This document shows positions 1 to 7,374 of a stretch of 64,000 nucleotides of DNA, in pieces. This DNA comes from JARRNJ01 sp037385045 (GTDB lineage: Bacteria > Pseudomonadota > Gammaproteobacteria > JASBUN01), in the NCBI GenBank assembly GCA_037385045.1, contig JARRNJ010000001.1:1-64000 (forward strand), read 5' to 3'. A model generated the notes under the pieces. It did no database searches. It worked only from the letters and a program-made list of their open reading frames with translations, and had not been told where the DNA came from. Within the stretch, counting starts at the first letter, position 1. Each line of letters starts with the position of its first letter. The translations under genes and the position numbers were made by a program.

Positions 1-211
1 TGCCTGTCTCCTTGCCTATTTTCAATCACCTAAGTGCTCCCAGGCACGGCCTGTCCCATTTCTGGCCACCATTTGTCTTATCGACCGAGCGCCTGGAAAC
101 TATACTCCAACCTGCCATCAGTTGGCGGCTGTTTGTTATAAGAATTGTAAACAGTCTTCATCACGGCCGGGAGTGACGCCCTCAGAAGACACGCCCCCGC
201 CGAACCCGTGA
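1..211 (-). promoter_or_regulatory. Probable leader of a gene just outside the window (csrA?)
   Basis: These 211 bases lie downstream of lysC on the minus strand and hold no convincing coding frame. Read on the minus strand they end at the window edge with AAGGAG (plus positions 8-13) followed by seven bases, which is the spacing expected before a start codon just off the window. In many gammaproteobacteria csrA directly follows lysC or alaS, so a csrA ribosome-binding site is likely. Several GGA-containing stretches in the leader would suit CsrA autoregulation. The gene itself is not visible, so this is inference from position. Confidence 0.35.
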
Positions 212-1435
212 TCATTGCGCTTTGTCCAGTTCAAACGCGTCGTGCAGGGCACGGACGCCGAGTTCGAGGTATTTTTCATCCACCACCACGGATACCTTGA
301 TCTCGGAGGTGGAAATCATGCGGATATTGATGCCTTCTTTCGCCAGCGCGCCGAACATGGTGCTGGCGATGCCCGCGTGCGAGCGCATACCCACTCCCAC
401 CAGGGAAATTTTCGCAATTCTGTTGTCGCCGATCGCCTCGCGCGCTTTGAGCGCCTGCGCAACCCGCTGCAACACCTCCAGGGCTCGATCGTAGTCGTTA
501 CGATGCACCGTGAACGTGAAATCGGTCGTGGAGCCGTCGGGCGCGACGTTCTGGACGATCATGTCCACCTCGATGTTGGCCTCGGCGATCGGACCGAGAA
601 TTTTCGACGCCACACCGGGTTGATCCGGGACACCGCGCACGGTCAGCTGCGCCTCGTCACGATTGAAGGCGATTCCTGAGATGAGGGCTTCTTCCATACC
701 TTCTTCCTCGTAGGCAATCAGCGTACCGGGCCCCGGCTCGAAACTCGACAGGACCCGCAGCGGGACGTTGTACTTGCCGGCGAACTCCACGGCGCGGATC
801 TGCAGCACCTTGGAACCCAGGCTGGCCATTTCCAGCATCTCTTCGAAAGTGACGCGCCCCAGGCGCCGTGCCTGCGGTACCACGCGCGGATCGGTCGTGT
901 ACACGCCGTCCACGTCGGTATAGATCTGGCACTCATCGGCCTTGAGCGCCGCCGCCAACGCAACGGCCGTGGTGTCCGAGCCGCCGCGGCCCAGGGTGGT
1001 GATGCTGCCGTGCTCGTCGACGCCCTGAAAGCCGGCCACAACCACGACCCGTCCGGCGTCCAGATCCTTGCGCACGCGGGCCCCGTCGATATCCCGGATG
1101 CGGGCCTTGTTGTGCGCGCTGTCCGTCAGGATATGTACCTGCGCACCGGTGTAGGACCGGGCCGGGCAGCCGCGCTTCTCCAGCGCCATGCTCAACAGCG
1201 CGATGGTGACCTGTTCGCCGGTGGCCATCAGCACGTCCAACTCGCGCGGCGCCGGCCTGGGATCGATGGCGTGGGCGAGTTCGATCAACCGGTTGGTCTC
1301 GCCGCTCATGGCGGAAACCACGACCAGGACCTGATCACCCCGGCCGCGCGCCCCGACCACCTTGTCGGCGACGTGTTCGATCCGTTCCGCCGTGCCGACA
1401 GAGGTCCCACCGTACTTTTGGACAATCAAAGCCAT
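212..1435 (-). CDS. lysC: Aspartate kinase
   Basis: This 407-residue aspartokinase phosphorylates L-aspartate, the first step towards lysine, threonine, methionine and diaminopimelate. The N-terminus carries the amino-acid kinase signature KYGGTSVG at residues 7-14, and the kinase domain runs to about residue 245. The C-terminal third (about 265-400) holds tandem ACT domains, including the VGVGM stretch, which normally bind lysine and/or threonine for feedback inhibition. The length matches monofunctional aspartokinases of the Pseudomonas type rather than fused kinase-dehydrogenases. It follows alaS on the same strand after about 150 nt, an arrangement common in gammaproteobacteria. Confidence 0.97.
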   Translation of the reverse strand: MALIVQKYGGTSVGTAERIEHVADKVVGARGRGDQVLVVVSAMSGETNRLIELAHAIDPRPAPRELDVLMATGEQVTIALLSMALEKRGCPARSYTGAQVHILTDSAHNKARIRDIDGARVRKDLDAGRVVVVAGFQGVDEHGSITTLGRGGSDTTAVALAAALKADECQIYTDVDGVYTTDPRVVPQARRLGRVTFEEMLEMASLGSKVLQIRAVEFAGKYNVPLRVLSSFEPGPGTLIAYEEEGMEEALISGIAFNRDEAQLTVRGVPDQPGVASKILGPIAEANIEVDMIVQNVAPDGSTTDFTFTVHRNDYDRALEVLQRVAQALKAREAIGDNRIAKISLVGVGMRSHAGIASTMFGALAKEGINIRMISTSEIKVSVVVDEKYLELGVRALHDAFELDKAQ

Positions 1436-1589
1436 GACAATGTTTCAGCGAAAGACGAAAACGGCTAAAGGGCGAAGATTAAACACCAAATCCGCCCGCG
1501 GATAAAGAGATGACCGGGATTTGCTCCCGGGCAGCACCGATCTGACGCGATAACCCGGATTCAGGAGCGCCGGCGGCTTGGGGCCGGAA

Positions 1590-4193
1590 TTACGCGATCC
1601 GCTCGCCGACCCACCCCGCTACCGCCCGCAAGGCCGGGTCCAGCGCGGTCGGATCGTTGCCGCCGGCCTGGGCCATGTCGGGACGCCCGCCGCCCTTTCC
1701 CCCGACCTGGGCGGCAACGAAGTTCACCAGATCCCCGGCCTTGACGCGGTCCGTTTCGCCCTTGGTCACGCCCGCCACCAAGCTCACTTTGCCGTCGGCG
1801 ACGGTGGCCAGCACCACGGCGGCCTTGCCGAGTTTGTTCTTGAGCTGGTCGACGGTGTCGCGCAGAGACTTGGGATCGGCGCCGTCGAGACGCGCCGCCA
1901 GCACTTTGACCCCGCCGACATCCACTGCCTGTTCCGCCAGTTCACCTCCCGCAGAGCTGGCCAGCTGACCCTTGAGCTGGTTGAGCTCCTTCTCCAGCCG
2001 GCGGCTGCGCTCCAGCACCTGGCGCACCTTGTCAGCCAGGTTATCACGGCCGGCTTTGACCAGTTCGGCCACCGCGCCCAGCTGCTGCTCGGTTTCGCGC
2101 ACGTACCCCACCGCCCGGTCGCCGGTGACCGCCTCAATGCGCCGCACCCCGGAGGCCACGCCGCTCTCGGCGACGATCTTGAACAGCCCGATGTCGCCGG
2201 CGCGGCGGACATGGGTGCCGCCGCAAAGCTCAGTGGAAAAATCGCCGATTCGCAGCACCCGCACCGTGCTGCCGTACTTCTCGCCGAACAACGCCATAGC
2301 GCCCGCGGCGATGGCGTCGTCGTAGCTCATCAGGTCGGTCTGGACGTCGGCGTTGGCTCGGATCTCGTCGTTGACCAGGTCCTCGACCGCGCGGATCTGC
2401 TCGGGGGTCATCGGCTCGAAATGGGAGAAGTCGAAACGCAGCCGCTCGGGCTCCACCAACGAACCCTTCTGCGCCACGTGTTCCCCGAGCACCTGCCGCA
2501 GCGCGGCGTGCAACAAGTGAGTGGCGGAATGGTTGAGGGCGGTGGCGCGGCGCTTTTCGCCGTCGACCCGGGCATCCACCGTGTCACCGACCCGCAGCAG
2601 GCCTTCGCGCACGCGGCCGATGTGGGCGAAGGCACCGCTGGCCTGCTTCTGGGTGTCGCGCACCTCGAAGCCCGCTGCCTCGCCGCGCAGCTCGCCCCGG
2701 TCGCCGACCTGGCCGCCCGATTCGGCATAGAACGGCGTCTTGTCCAATACCACCAGCCCTTCCTGGCCCGCCTCCAGCACGTCCACCGGCTGGCCGTCGC
2801 ACACCAGGGCAGTGACCACGGACCGGTCCTGCAGGTGCTCGTAGCCGGTGAATTCGGTGGCGCCCTGAAGCTGCACCCCCGCGTGGTAGTCTGCTCCGAA
2901 CTGGCTGGCGGCGCGGGCCCGCCGGCGTTGCTGTTCCATGGCTCGTTCGAATCCTTCCATATCGATCCCCAGTCCCCGTTCGCGGGCAATGTCCGCGGTC
3001 AGGTCCACCGGGAAGCCGTAGGTGTCGTAGAGCCGAAAAACCGTATCGCCGGGAATCACCGCGCCGCTGAGTTCGCGGATGTCCTCGTCGAGGATGCGCA
3101 TGCCCTGGTCCAGGGTCTCCGCGAAGCGTTCCTCCTCCAGGCGCAATACGCGCTCCACCGACGCCCGGGCCTTGGCCAGTTCGGGGTAGGCCGCGCCCAT
3201 TTCCTCGATCAGGGGACCCACCAGCGCGTGGAAAAAAGGTTGATCCTGCCCCAGCCGGTAGCCGTGGCGGATGGCGCGGCGGATGATGCGCCGCAGCACG
3301 TAGCCGCGGCCTTCATTGGACGGCAACACCCCGTCGACCACCAGGAAAGCGCAGGCGCGGATGTGATCGGCAATGACCTTCAGCGAGTTGTCCTGCAGGT
3401 CGCGGCAACCGGTCAAGTCGGCCGCCGCCTTGATCAGGCGCTGGAACAGGTCGATTTCGTAGTTGCTGTGCACCCCCTGCATCACGGCGGCCAGCCGCTC
3501 CAGCCCCATACCGGTGTCCACGGACGGCTTGGGCAGCGGATTCAGGTTGCCGTCCTTGTCCCGGTCGTATTGCATGAACACCAGGTTCCAGATCTCGATG
3601 TAGCGATCGCCGTCTTCGTCGGGCGAGCCCGGCGGACCGCCGGCGATCTCCGGGCCGTGGTCGTAGAAGATCTCGGTGCAGGGGCCGCAGGGTCCGGTGT
3701 CGCCCATGGACCAGAAGTTGTCCTTGGCGCCGATGCGGCCGAAGCGCTGCGGATCCACCTTCAGCTCCTTGAGCCAGATGTCCGCGGCTTCGTCGTCCTC
3801 CTCGAACACCGTCACCCACAGCTTCTCGGGCGGCAGCCTGAGTACCTCGGTGAGAAACTCCCAGGCATAGCCGATGGCTTCGCGCTTGAAGTAATCGCCG
3901 AAGCTGAAGTTGCCGAGCATTTCGAAGAACGTGTGATGGCGGGCGGTATAGCCCACGTTCTCGAGATCGTTGTGCTTGCCGCCGGCACGCACGCAGCGCT
4001 GGGAACTGGCGGCGCGGGAGTACGGACGCTGCTCGCGGCCGAGGAATACGTCCTTGAACTGCACCATGCCCGCATTGGTGAACAGCAGCGTCGGATCGTT
4101 GGCGGGCACCAGCGGGCTGCTGGGCACCACCTCGTGGCCCTGCTTGCGGAAATACTCCAGGAATGCACTGCGCAGCTCGGCGCTACTCTTCAT
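1590..4193 (-). CDS. alaS: Alanyl-tRNA synthetase
   Basis: This 867-residue class II synthetase charges tRNA-Ala. The N-terminal catalytic core begins at residue 1 with the conserved RSAFLEYF segment and includes the FTNAGM motif. The editing domain carries the zinc-binding HSATH motif (near residue 560) and the CGGTH motif (near 660), which hydrolyse Ser-tRNA-Ala and Gly-tRNA-Ala. The C-Ala domain is intact to the end, with the GGKGGGRP glycine-rich motif. Length is typical (about 870). It lies downstream of recA-recX, the usual order in this class. The opposite strand has an open frame of about 890 codons that is a GC-bias shadow. Confidence 0.98.
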   Translation of the reverse strand: MKSSAELRSAFLEYFRKQGHEVVPSSPLVPANDPTLLFTNAGMVQFKDVFLGREQRPYSRAASSQRCVRAGGKHNDLENVGYTARHHTFFEMLGNFSFGDYFKREAIGYAWEFLTEVLRLPPEKLWVTVFEEDDEAADIWLKELKVDPQRFGRIGAKDNFWSMGDTGPCGPCTEIFYDHGPEIAGGPPGSPDEDGDRYIEIWNLVFMQYDRDKDGNLNPLPKPSVDTGMGLERLAAVMQGVHSNYEIDLFQRLIKAAADLTGCRDLQDNSLKVIADHIRACAFLVVDGVLPSNEGRGYVLRRIIRRAIRHGYRLGQDQPFFHALVGPLIEEMGAAYPELAKARASVERVLRLEEERFAETLDQGMRILDEDIRELSGAVIPGDTVFRLYDTYGFPVDLTADIARERGLGIDMEGFERAMEQQRRRARAASQFGADYHAGVQLQGATEFTGYEHLQDRSVVTALVCDGQPVDVLEAGQEGLVVLDKTPFYAESGGQVGDRGELRGEAAGFEVRDTQKQASGAFAHIGRVREGLLRVGDTVDARVDGEKRRATALNHSATHLLHAALRQVLGEHVAQKGSLVEPERLRFDFSHFEPMTPEQIRAVEDLVNDEIRANADVQTDLMSYDDAIAAGAMALFGEKYGSTVRVLRIGDFSTELCGGTHVRRAGDIGLFKIVAESGVASGVRRIEAVTGDRAVGYVRETEQQLGAVAELVKAGRDNLADKVRQVLERSRRLEKELNQLKGQLASSAGGELAEQAVDVGGVKVLAARLDGADPKSLRDTVDQLKNKLGKAAVVLATVADGKVSLVAGVTKGETDRVKAGDLVNFVAAQVGGKGGGRPDMAQAGGNDPTALDPALRAVAGWVGERIA

Positions 4194-4259
4194 ACGGCAA
4201 CCATTTCTAACGATCTGAAATCCAATATCATCGGCTCACGCGCCGCGGCCGGGCCGGAG

Positions 4260-4757
4260 CTATGATTCCGCCCGTCCGTCCAGCAGCCCGCGCAGGTGTT
4301 CGGCGCCGAAACCGCGGTATTGCAGGAAGCGCGCCTGACGGCTGCGTTCTCTCCAGTCCTGCGGTAACCGCGCGCCGAAGCGTTTGCGGCGCACCTGCTC
4401 GGCCCGTGCGCGCCAGTCGTACCCCGCTTCGTCCAGATGCGCCCGGATCAGCTCGTCGCCGACCCCGCGCTCGCCCAGCTCGGCGCCGATGCGCACCGGA
4501 CCGTAGCCGCGTTCCGCCCGACTGCGCACGTACATCTCGGCAAATCGCGCGTCGCTCTGCAGACCTTCCCGGCCCAGATCCGCCACCGCTTCCAGCGCCG
4601 CGTCAGGCTCAATTCCCCGCGCCGTCAGCTTGGCCTGCAGTTCACGGGCCGAATGTTCGCGCCGCGCGAGCAGACGCACGGCGGCCTTACGGGCGTTGCC
4701 TACGGGATCGTCGGTTGAGTCGCCCAGCGGTTCAGGCTTCCGCTTCAGCCTCTTCAC
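4260..4757 (-). CDS. recX: RecA regulatory protein RecX
   Basis: RecX binds RecA filaments and limits RecA recombinase and coprotease activity. The protein has the repeated three-helix RecX architecture, with AVRLLARREHSARELQAKL-like N-terminal and RQARFLQYRGF C-terminal segments. The frame is open further upstream into recA, but conserved sequence begins around the GNARKAA segment. I chose the GTG at 4757, which gives about 165 residues, typical of the family, and overlaps the end of recA by 26 nt. A CTG at 4727 or a GTG at 4679 are other possible starts. The overlap implies translational coupling with recA. Confidence 0.9.
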   Translation of the reverse strand: MKRLKRKPEPLGDSTDDPVGNARKAAVRLLARREHSARELQAKLTARGIEPDAALEAVADLGREGLQSDARFAEMYVRSRAERGYGPVRIGAELGERGVGDELIRAHLDEAGYDWRARAEQVRRKRFGARLPQDWRERSRQARFLQYRGFGAEHLRGLLDGRAES

Positions 4758-5763
4758 CTTCGGCGGCCGGCGCGGTTCCGAAAGCCTTGGCGCGGATCTG
4801 GTCCTCGATTTCCTGGGCGGTATCGGTATGTTCCTTGAGGAAGTTGCGGACGTTGTCCTTGCCCTGGCCGATGCGATCACCGTTGTAGCTGTACCAGGCG
4901 CCGCTTTTATCCACCAGCCCCATGGACACGCCGAGATCGATCAGCTCTCCTTCCCGCGAGATTCCCTCTCCGTAGAGAATCTCGAATTCCGTCTGCCGGA
5001 ACGGCGGCGCCACCTTGTTCTTGACCACCTTGACGCGCGTTTCGTTGCCGACCACTTCGTCGCCCTTCTTGATGGCACCGATGCGGCGGATGTCCAGCCG
5101 CACGGAGGAATAGAACTTGAGGGCATTGCCGCCGGTGGTGGTTTCCGGATTTCCGAACATGACGCCGATCTTCATGCGGATCTGGTTGATGAAAATCACC
5201 AGCGTGTTGGAACGCTTGATGTTGCCGGTGAGCTTGCGCAGCGCCTGGGACATGAGGCGCGCCTGCAGGCCCACATGGGAGTCGCCCATCTCGCCTTCGA
5301 TTTCCGCCTTGGGCGTCAGCGCCGCCACCGAATCGACCACCACCACGTCCACGGCCCCGGAACGGACCAGCATGTCGGCGATCTCCAGCGCCTGTTCGCC
5401 GGTATCCGGCTGCGAAACCAGCAGGTCGTCCACGTTGACGCCGAGCTTCTGGGCATACACCGGGTCGAGGGCATGCTCGGCGTCGACAAAGGCGGCGGTG
5501 CCGCCCAGTTTCTGCGCTTCGGCGATCACCTGCAGCGTCAGGGTGGTCTTGCCGGAGGATTCCGGACCGTAGATCTCGACCACCCGCCCGCGCGGCAGGC
5601 CACCGATGCCGAGGGCAATGTCCAGGCCCAGCGAGCCGGTCGGTATCGCCGCCACGTTGGGCACGGCGCTCTCGTCGCCCATGCGCATCACCGACCCCTT
5701 GCCGAACTGCTTTTCGATCTGGCTCAAAGCAGCATTCAACGCCTTTCGCTTGTTTTCGTCCAT
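4732..5763 (-). CDS. recA: Recombinase A
   Basis: RecA is the DNA-dependent ATPase that forms the strand-exchange filament and triggers LexA cleavage. The protein starts with the conserved MDENKRKALN segment, carries the Walker A motif GPESSGKT, and ends in an acidic tail rich in E and A. The ATG at 5763 was chosen because family conservation begins there and GGGGGAA lies just upstream. An in-frame ATG eight codons earlier (5787) also has a purine-rich sequence before it. Length is 343 residues from the chosen start. It lies downstream of pncC and thpR and overlaps recX. Confidence 0.97.
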   Translation of the reverse strand: MDENKRKALNAALSQIEKQFGKGSVMRMGDESAVPNVAAIPTGSLGLDIALGIGGLPRGRVVEIYGPESSGKTTLTLQVIAEAQKLGGTAAFVDAEHALDPVYAQKLGVNVDDLLVSQPDTGEQALEIADMLVRSGAVDVVVVDSVAALTPKAEIEGEMGDSHVGLQARLMSQALRKLTGNIKRSNTLVIFINQIRMKIGVMFGNPETTTGGNALKFYSSVRLDIRRIGAIKKGDEVVGNETRVKVVKNKVAPPFRQTEFEILYGEGISREGELIDLGVSMGLVDKSGAWYSYNGDRIGQGKDNVRNFLKEHTDTAQEIEDQIRAKAFGTAPAAEGEEAEAEA

Positions 5764-5830
5764 TTCTTCCCCCGTTTGGGTTGCCATGCGGGCGCAGTTC
5801 CCTTACGCCCGGCGAAATTTGATCGCAAAG

Positions 5831-5860
5831 ATTATCCCACAGAAGCCACCATGGCGTGAA
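5831..5860 (-). promoter_or_regulatory. Possible sigma-70 promoter of recA
   Basis: In the gap upstream of recA the minus strand shows a -10-like GATAAT (plus 5831-5836) and a -35-like TTCACG (plus 5855-5860) with an 18-bp spacer. No canonical LexA box (CTGT, eight bases, ACAG) is visible between thpR and recA. Both hexamers are imperfect, so this is a weak call. Transcription from pncC-thpR is an alternative. Confidence 0.33.
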
Positions 5861-5872
5861 GTGAAGCCCCGC

Positions 5873-6424
5873 TCAGGCATCCGCGGTGGCATTGCCTGCC
5901 GCCAGCGGCCAGCTCTGCAAAACCCGGTAAACGGCGCCTTCGGGCAGAGTCAATGATTGCACCAGGCAGAACCTCTCCACCGGCCACTCGATCGGCTCGA
6001 TGGCCCCTTCGCGAACGGCGCGCCGGGCTTTGCGCGCCACGGTCAAATGCACCTGGTACGGACGCCGCTCCGGTTCCAGTCCGCAATCGACCATGCCCGC
6101 CGCCAGCACCCGCACCAGTGCCAGCAACGGCGCCGGCGCCGGCTCAGCGCCCAGCCACACCACCCGCGGCCGCCGCCAATAGCCGCAACGGTCCAGCCGA
6201 AGCGTGAATCCCGGCAGCCGGATCGCGGCGGCGGCCCGTTCCAGGCAAACGCGCACCGGGCCGGCAACCGTACCCAGGAACGCCAGCGTGATGTGCAGAT
6301 TATCGCCGGGCACGGCCTTGGCCTGCTGGGGAATCAGCGCCTGCGCCGCCGACCGGATTTGCGCCCGCACACCGTCGTCCGGCCACAGTGCGAAGAACAG
6401 GCGCCGGGCGTCAGCGGTCTCCAC
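5873..6424 (-). CDS. thpR: RNA 2',3'-cyclic phosphodiesterase (2H family)
   Basis: ThpR (LigT) is a small 2H phosphoesterase that opens RNA 2',3'-cyclic phosphates and can join tRNA halves in vitro. Both catalytic HxTx motifs are present: HITLAFLG near residue 42 and HLTVARKA near residue 125. The frame runs further upstream, but conserved sequence starts at the ARRLFFALWP segment. The GTG at 6424 gives 183 residues, the normal size, and overlaps the end of pncC by 14 nt, implying coupled translation. recA starts about 110 nt downstream. The gene is non-essential in well-studied relatives and its cellular substrate is uncertain. Confidence 0.88.
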   Translation of the reverse strand: METADARRLFFALWPDDGVRAQIRSAAQALIPQQAKAVPGDNLHITLAFLGTVAGPVRVCLERAAAAIRLPGFTLRLDRCGYWRRPRVVWLGAEPAPAPLLALVRVLAAGMVDCGLEPERRPYQVHLTVARKARRAVREGAIEPIEWPVERFCLVQSLTLPEGAVYRVLQSWPLAAGNATADA

Positions 6425-6899
6425 CGACCAGCTCCAGCAACTGTTCCAGCGCTGTGACCACGGCCTGGCGGCGCACCGCCTCGCGGTCGCCGGAAAACAG
6501 CTCGTGCCGGACGATGGTGGTGAACCAGGTGCCCGCCCACGCCAGCCAGACCGTACCCACCGGCTTGTCGGCACTGCCGCCTCCGGGGCCGGCAACGCCG
6601 CTGATAGCGATCGCCACCTGGGCGTGGCTGTGGCGCAGCGCCCCCTCGGCCATCTCGCGCACGGTCGGCTCGCTGACCGCGCCGTATGTTTCCAGGGTTT
6701 GCGGGCGCACGCCCAGCATCTCCTGCTTGGAGACGTTGGTGTAGGTGACGAAACCGCGCTCGAACCAGTGCGAGCAGCCGGGGACCGCCGTCAGTTCCCG
6801 CGCCACCCAACCGCCCGTGCAGGACTCGGCCGTCACCAGGAAGCGCTCGCGCGCCCTGAGCGCGGCACCGATGCGCGTGACCAGATCCGTGACATTCAT
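6411..6899 (-). CDS. pncC: Nicotinamide-nucleotide amidohydrolase
   Basis: PncC, the stand-alone CinA C-terminal domain, deamidates nicotinamide mononucleotide to nicotinate mononucleotide and so recycles the NMN left by NAD-dependent DNA ligase. The family signatures TAESCTGG (near residue 24) and GVAGPGGG (near 104) are both present. The ATG at 6899 gives 162 residues; an upstream ATG at 6917 is possible but lies before the conserved region. A cinA-type gene just upstream of recA is a widespread bacterial arrangement, here with thpR inserted between them. Confidence 0.92.
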   Translation of the reverse strand: MNVTDLVTRIGAALRARERFLVTAESCTGGWVARELTAVPGCSHWFERGFVTYTNVSKQEMLGVRPQTLETYGAVSEPTVREMAEGALRHSHAQVAIAISGVAGPGGGSADKPVGTVWLAWAGTWFTTIVRHELFSGDREAVRRQAVVTALEQLLELVGGDR

Positions 6900-6935
6900 C
6901 CCAACACCATAATGCAATGTCCGTCCGCCGGCGGC

Positions 6936-7235
6936 TCAGGTGATCATCTCGCGGATCGCGCAGCCGGCGTCACAGCCCGCCCCGTCCGGGCGGGGCTCGA
7001 CGCGCAAGACTTCCACGATCGCGTGCAGGGGCGCCACCAACCGGTCTTCGGACGGAATGCTGACCTCCAGCATCTGGCCCACATCGAGCCGTTGCGCGCA
7101 CTGGAGCAGCATGCCGGTACCACTCAGGTTGCGCACCATGACCGGGTGCAAGGGATCGGTGCCGACTTCACGGCAGAACCCCCGGCACTCGATCGCCATC
7201 CGGTGAAAATCCCGTTCATCTGATGAGTCGACCAT
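6936..7235 (-). CDS. Small PilZ-like protein
   Basis: This 99-residue protein looks like a PilZ domain, the fold that binds cyclic di-GMP. It has an N-terminal ERDFHRM segment where PilZ proteins carry RxxxR, and NLSGTGML where they carry D/NxSxxG, followed by beta-strand-like sequence (VGQMLEVSIP). The first arginine of RxxxR is not clear, so c-di-GMP binding is unproven. The start is uncertain: the ATG at 7235 has GGAGG upstream at short spacing, and a GTG at 7247 is also open. It precedes pncC with a 36-nt gap and is divergent from mutS. Confidence 0.7.
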   Translation of the reverse strand: MVDSSDERDFHRMAIECRGFCREVGTDPLHPVMVRNLSGTGMLLQCAQRLDVGQMLEVSIPSEDRLVAPLHAIVEVLRVEPRPDGAGCDAGCAIREMIT

Positions 7236-7374
7236 CGCCTCCACCACATTTGGAAAAACACGCCCGCGCGGCCCTGTTCCGCGGCCGCCGTGCCTCTGAT
7301 TCTGCCCGATTCAACGGGCCCCGTGCCACCCCCGACGGTAGGCGCCGCCGGGATAATTTGGGTACACTGCGCCG

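Noticed and set aside
1578..4265. Long plus-strand open frame of about 890 codons opposite alaS
   Set aside because: It lies entirely over alaS, has no family resemblance and is explained by high GC at third positions.
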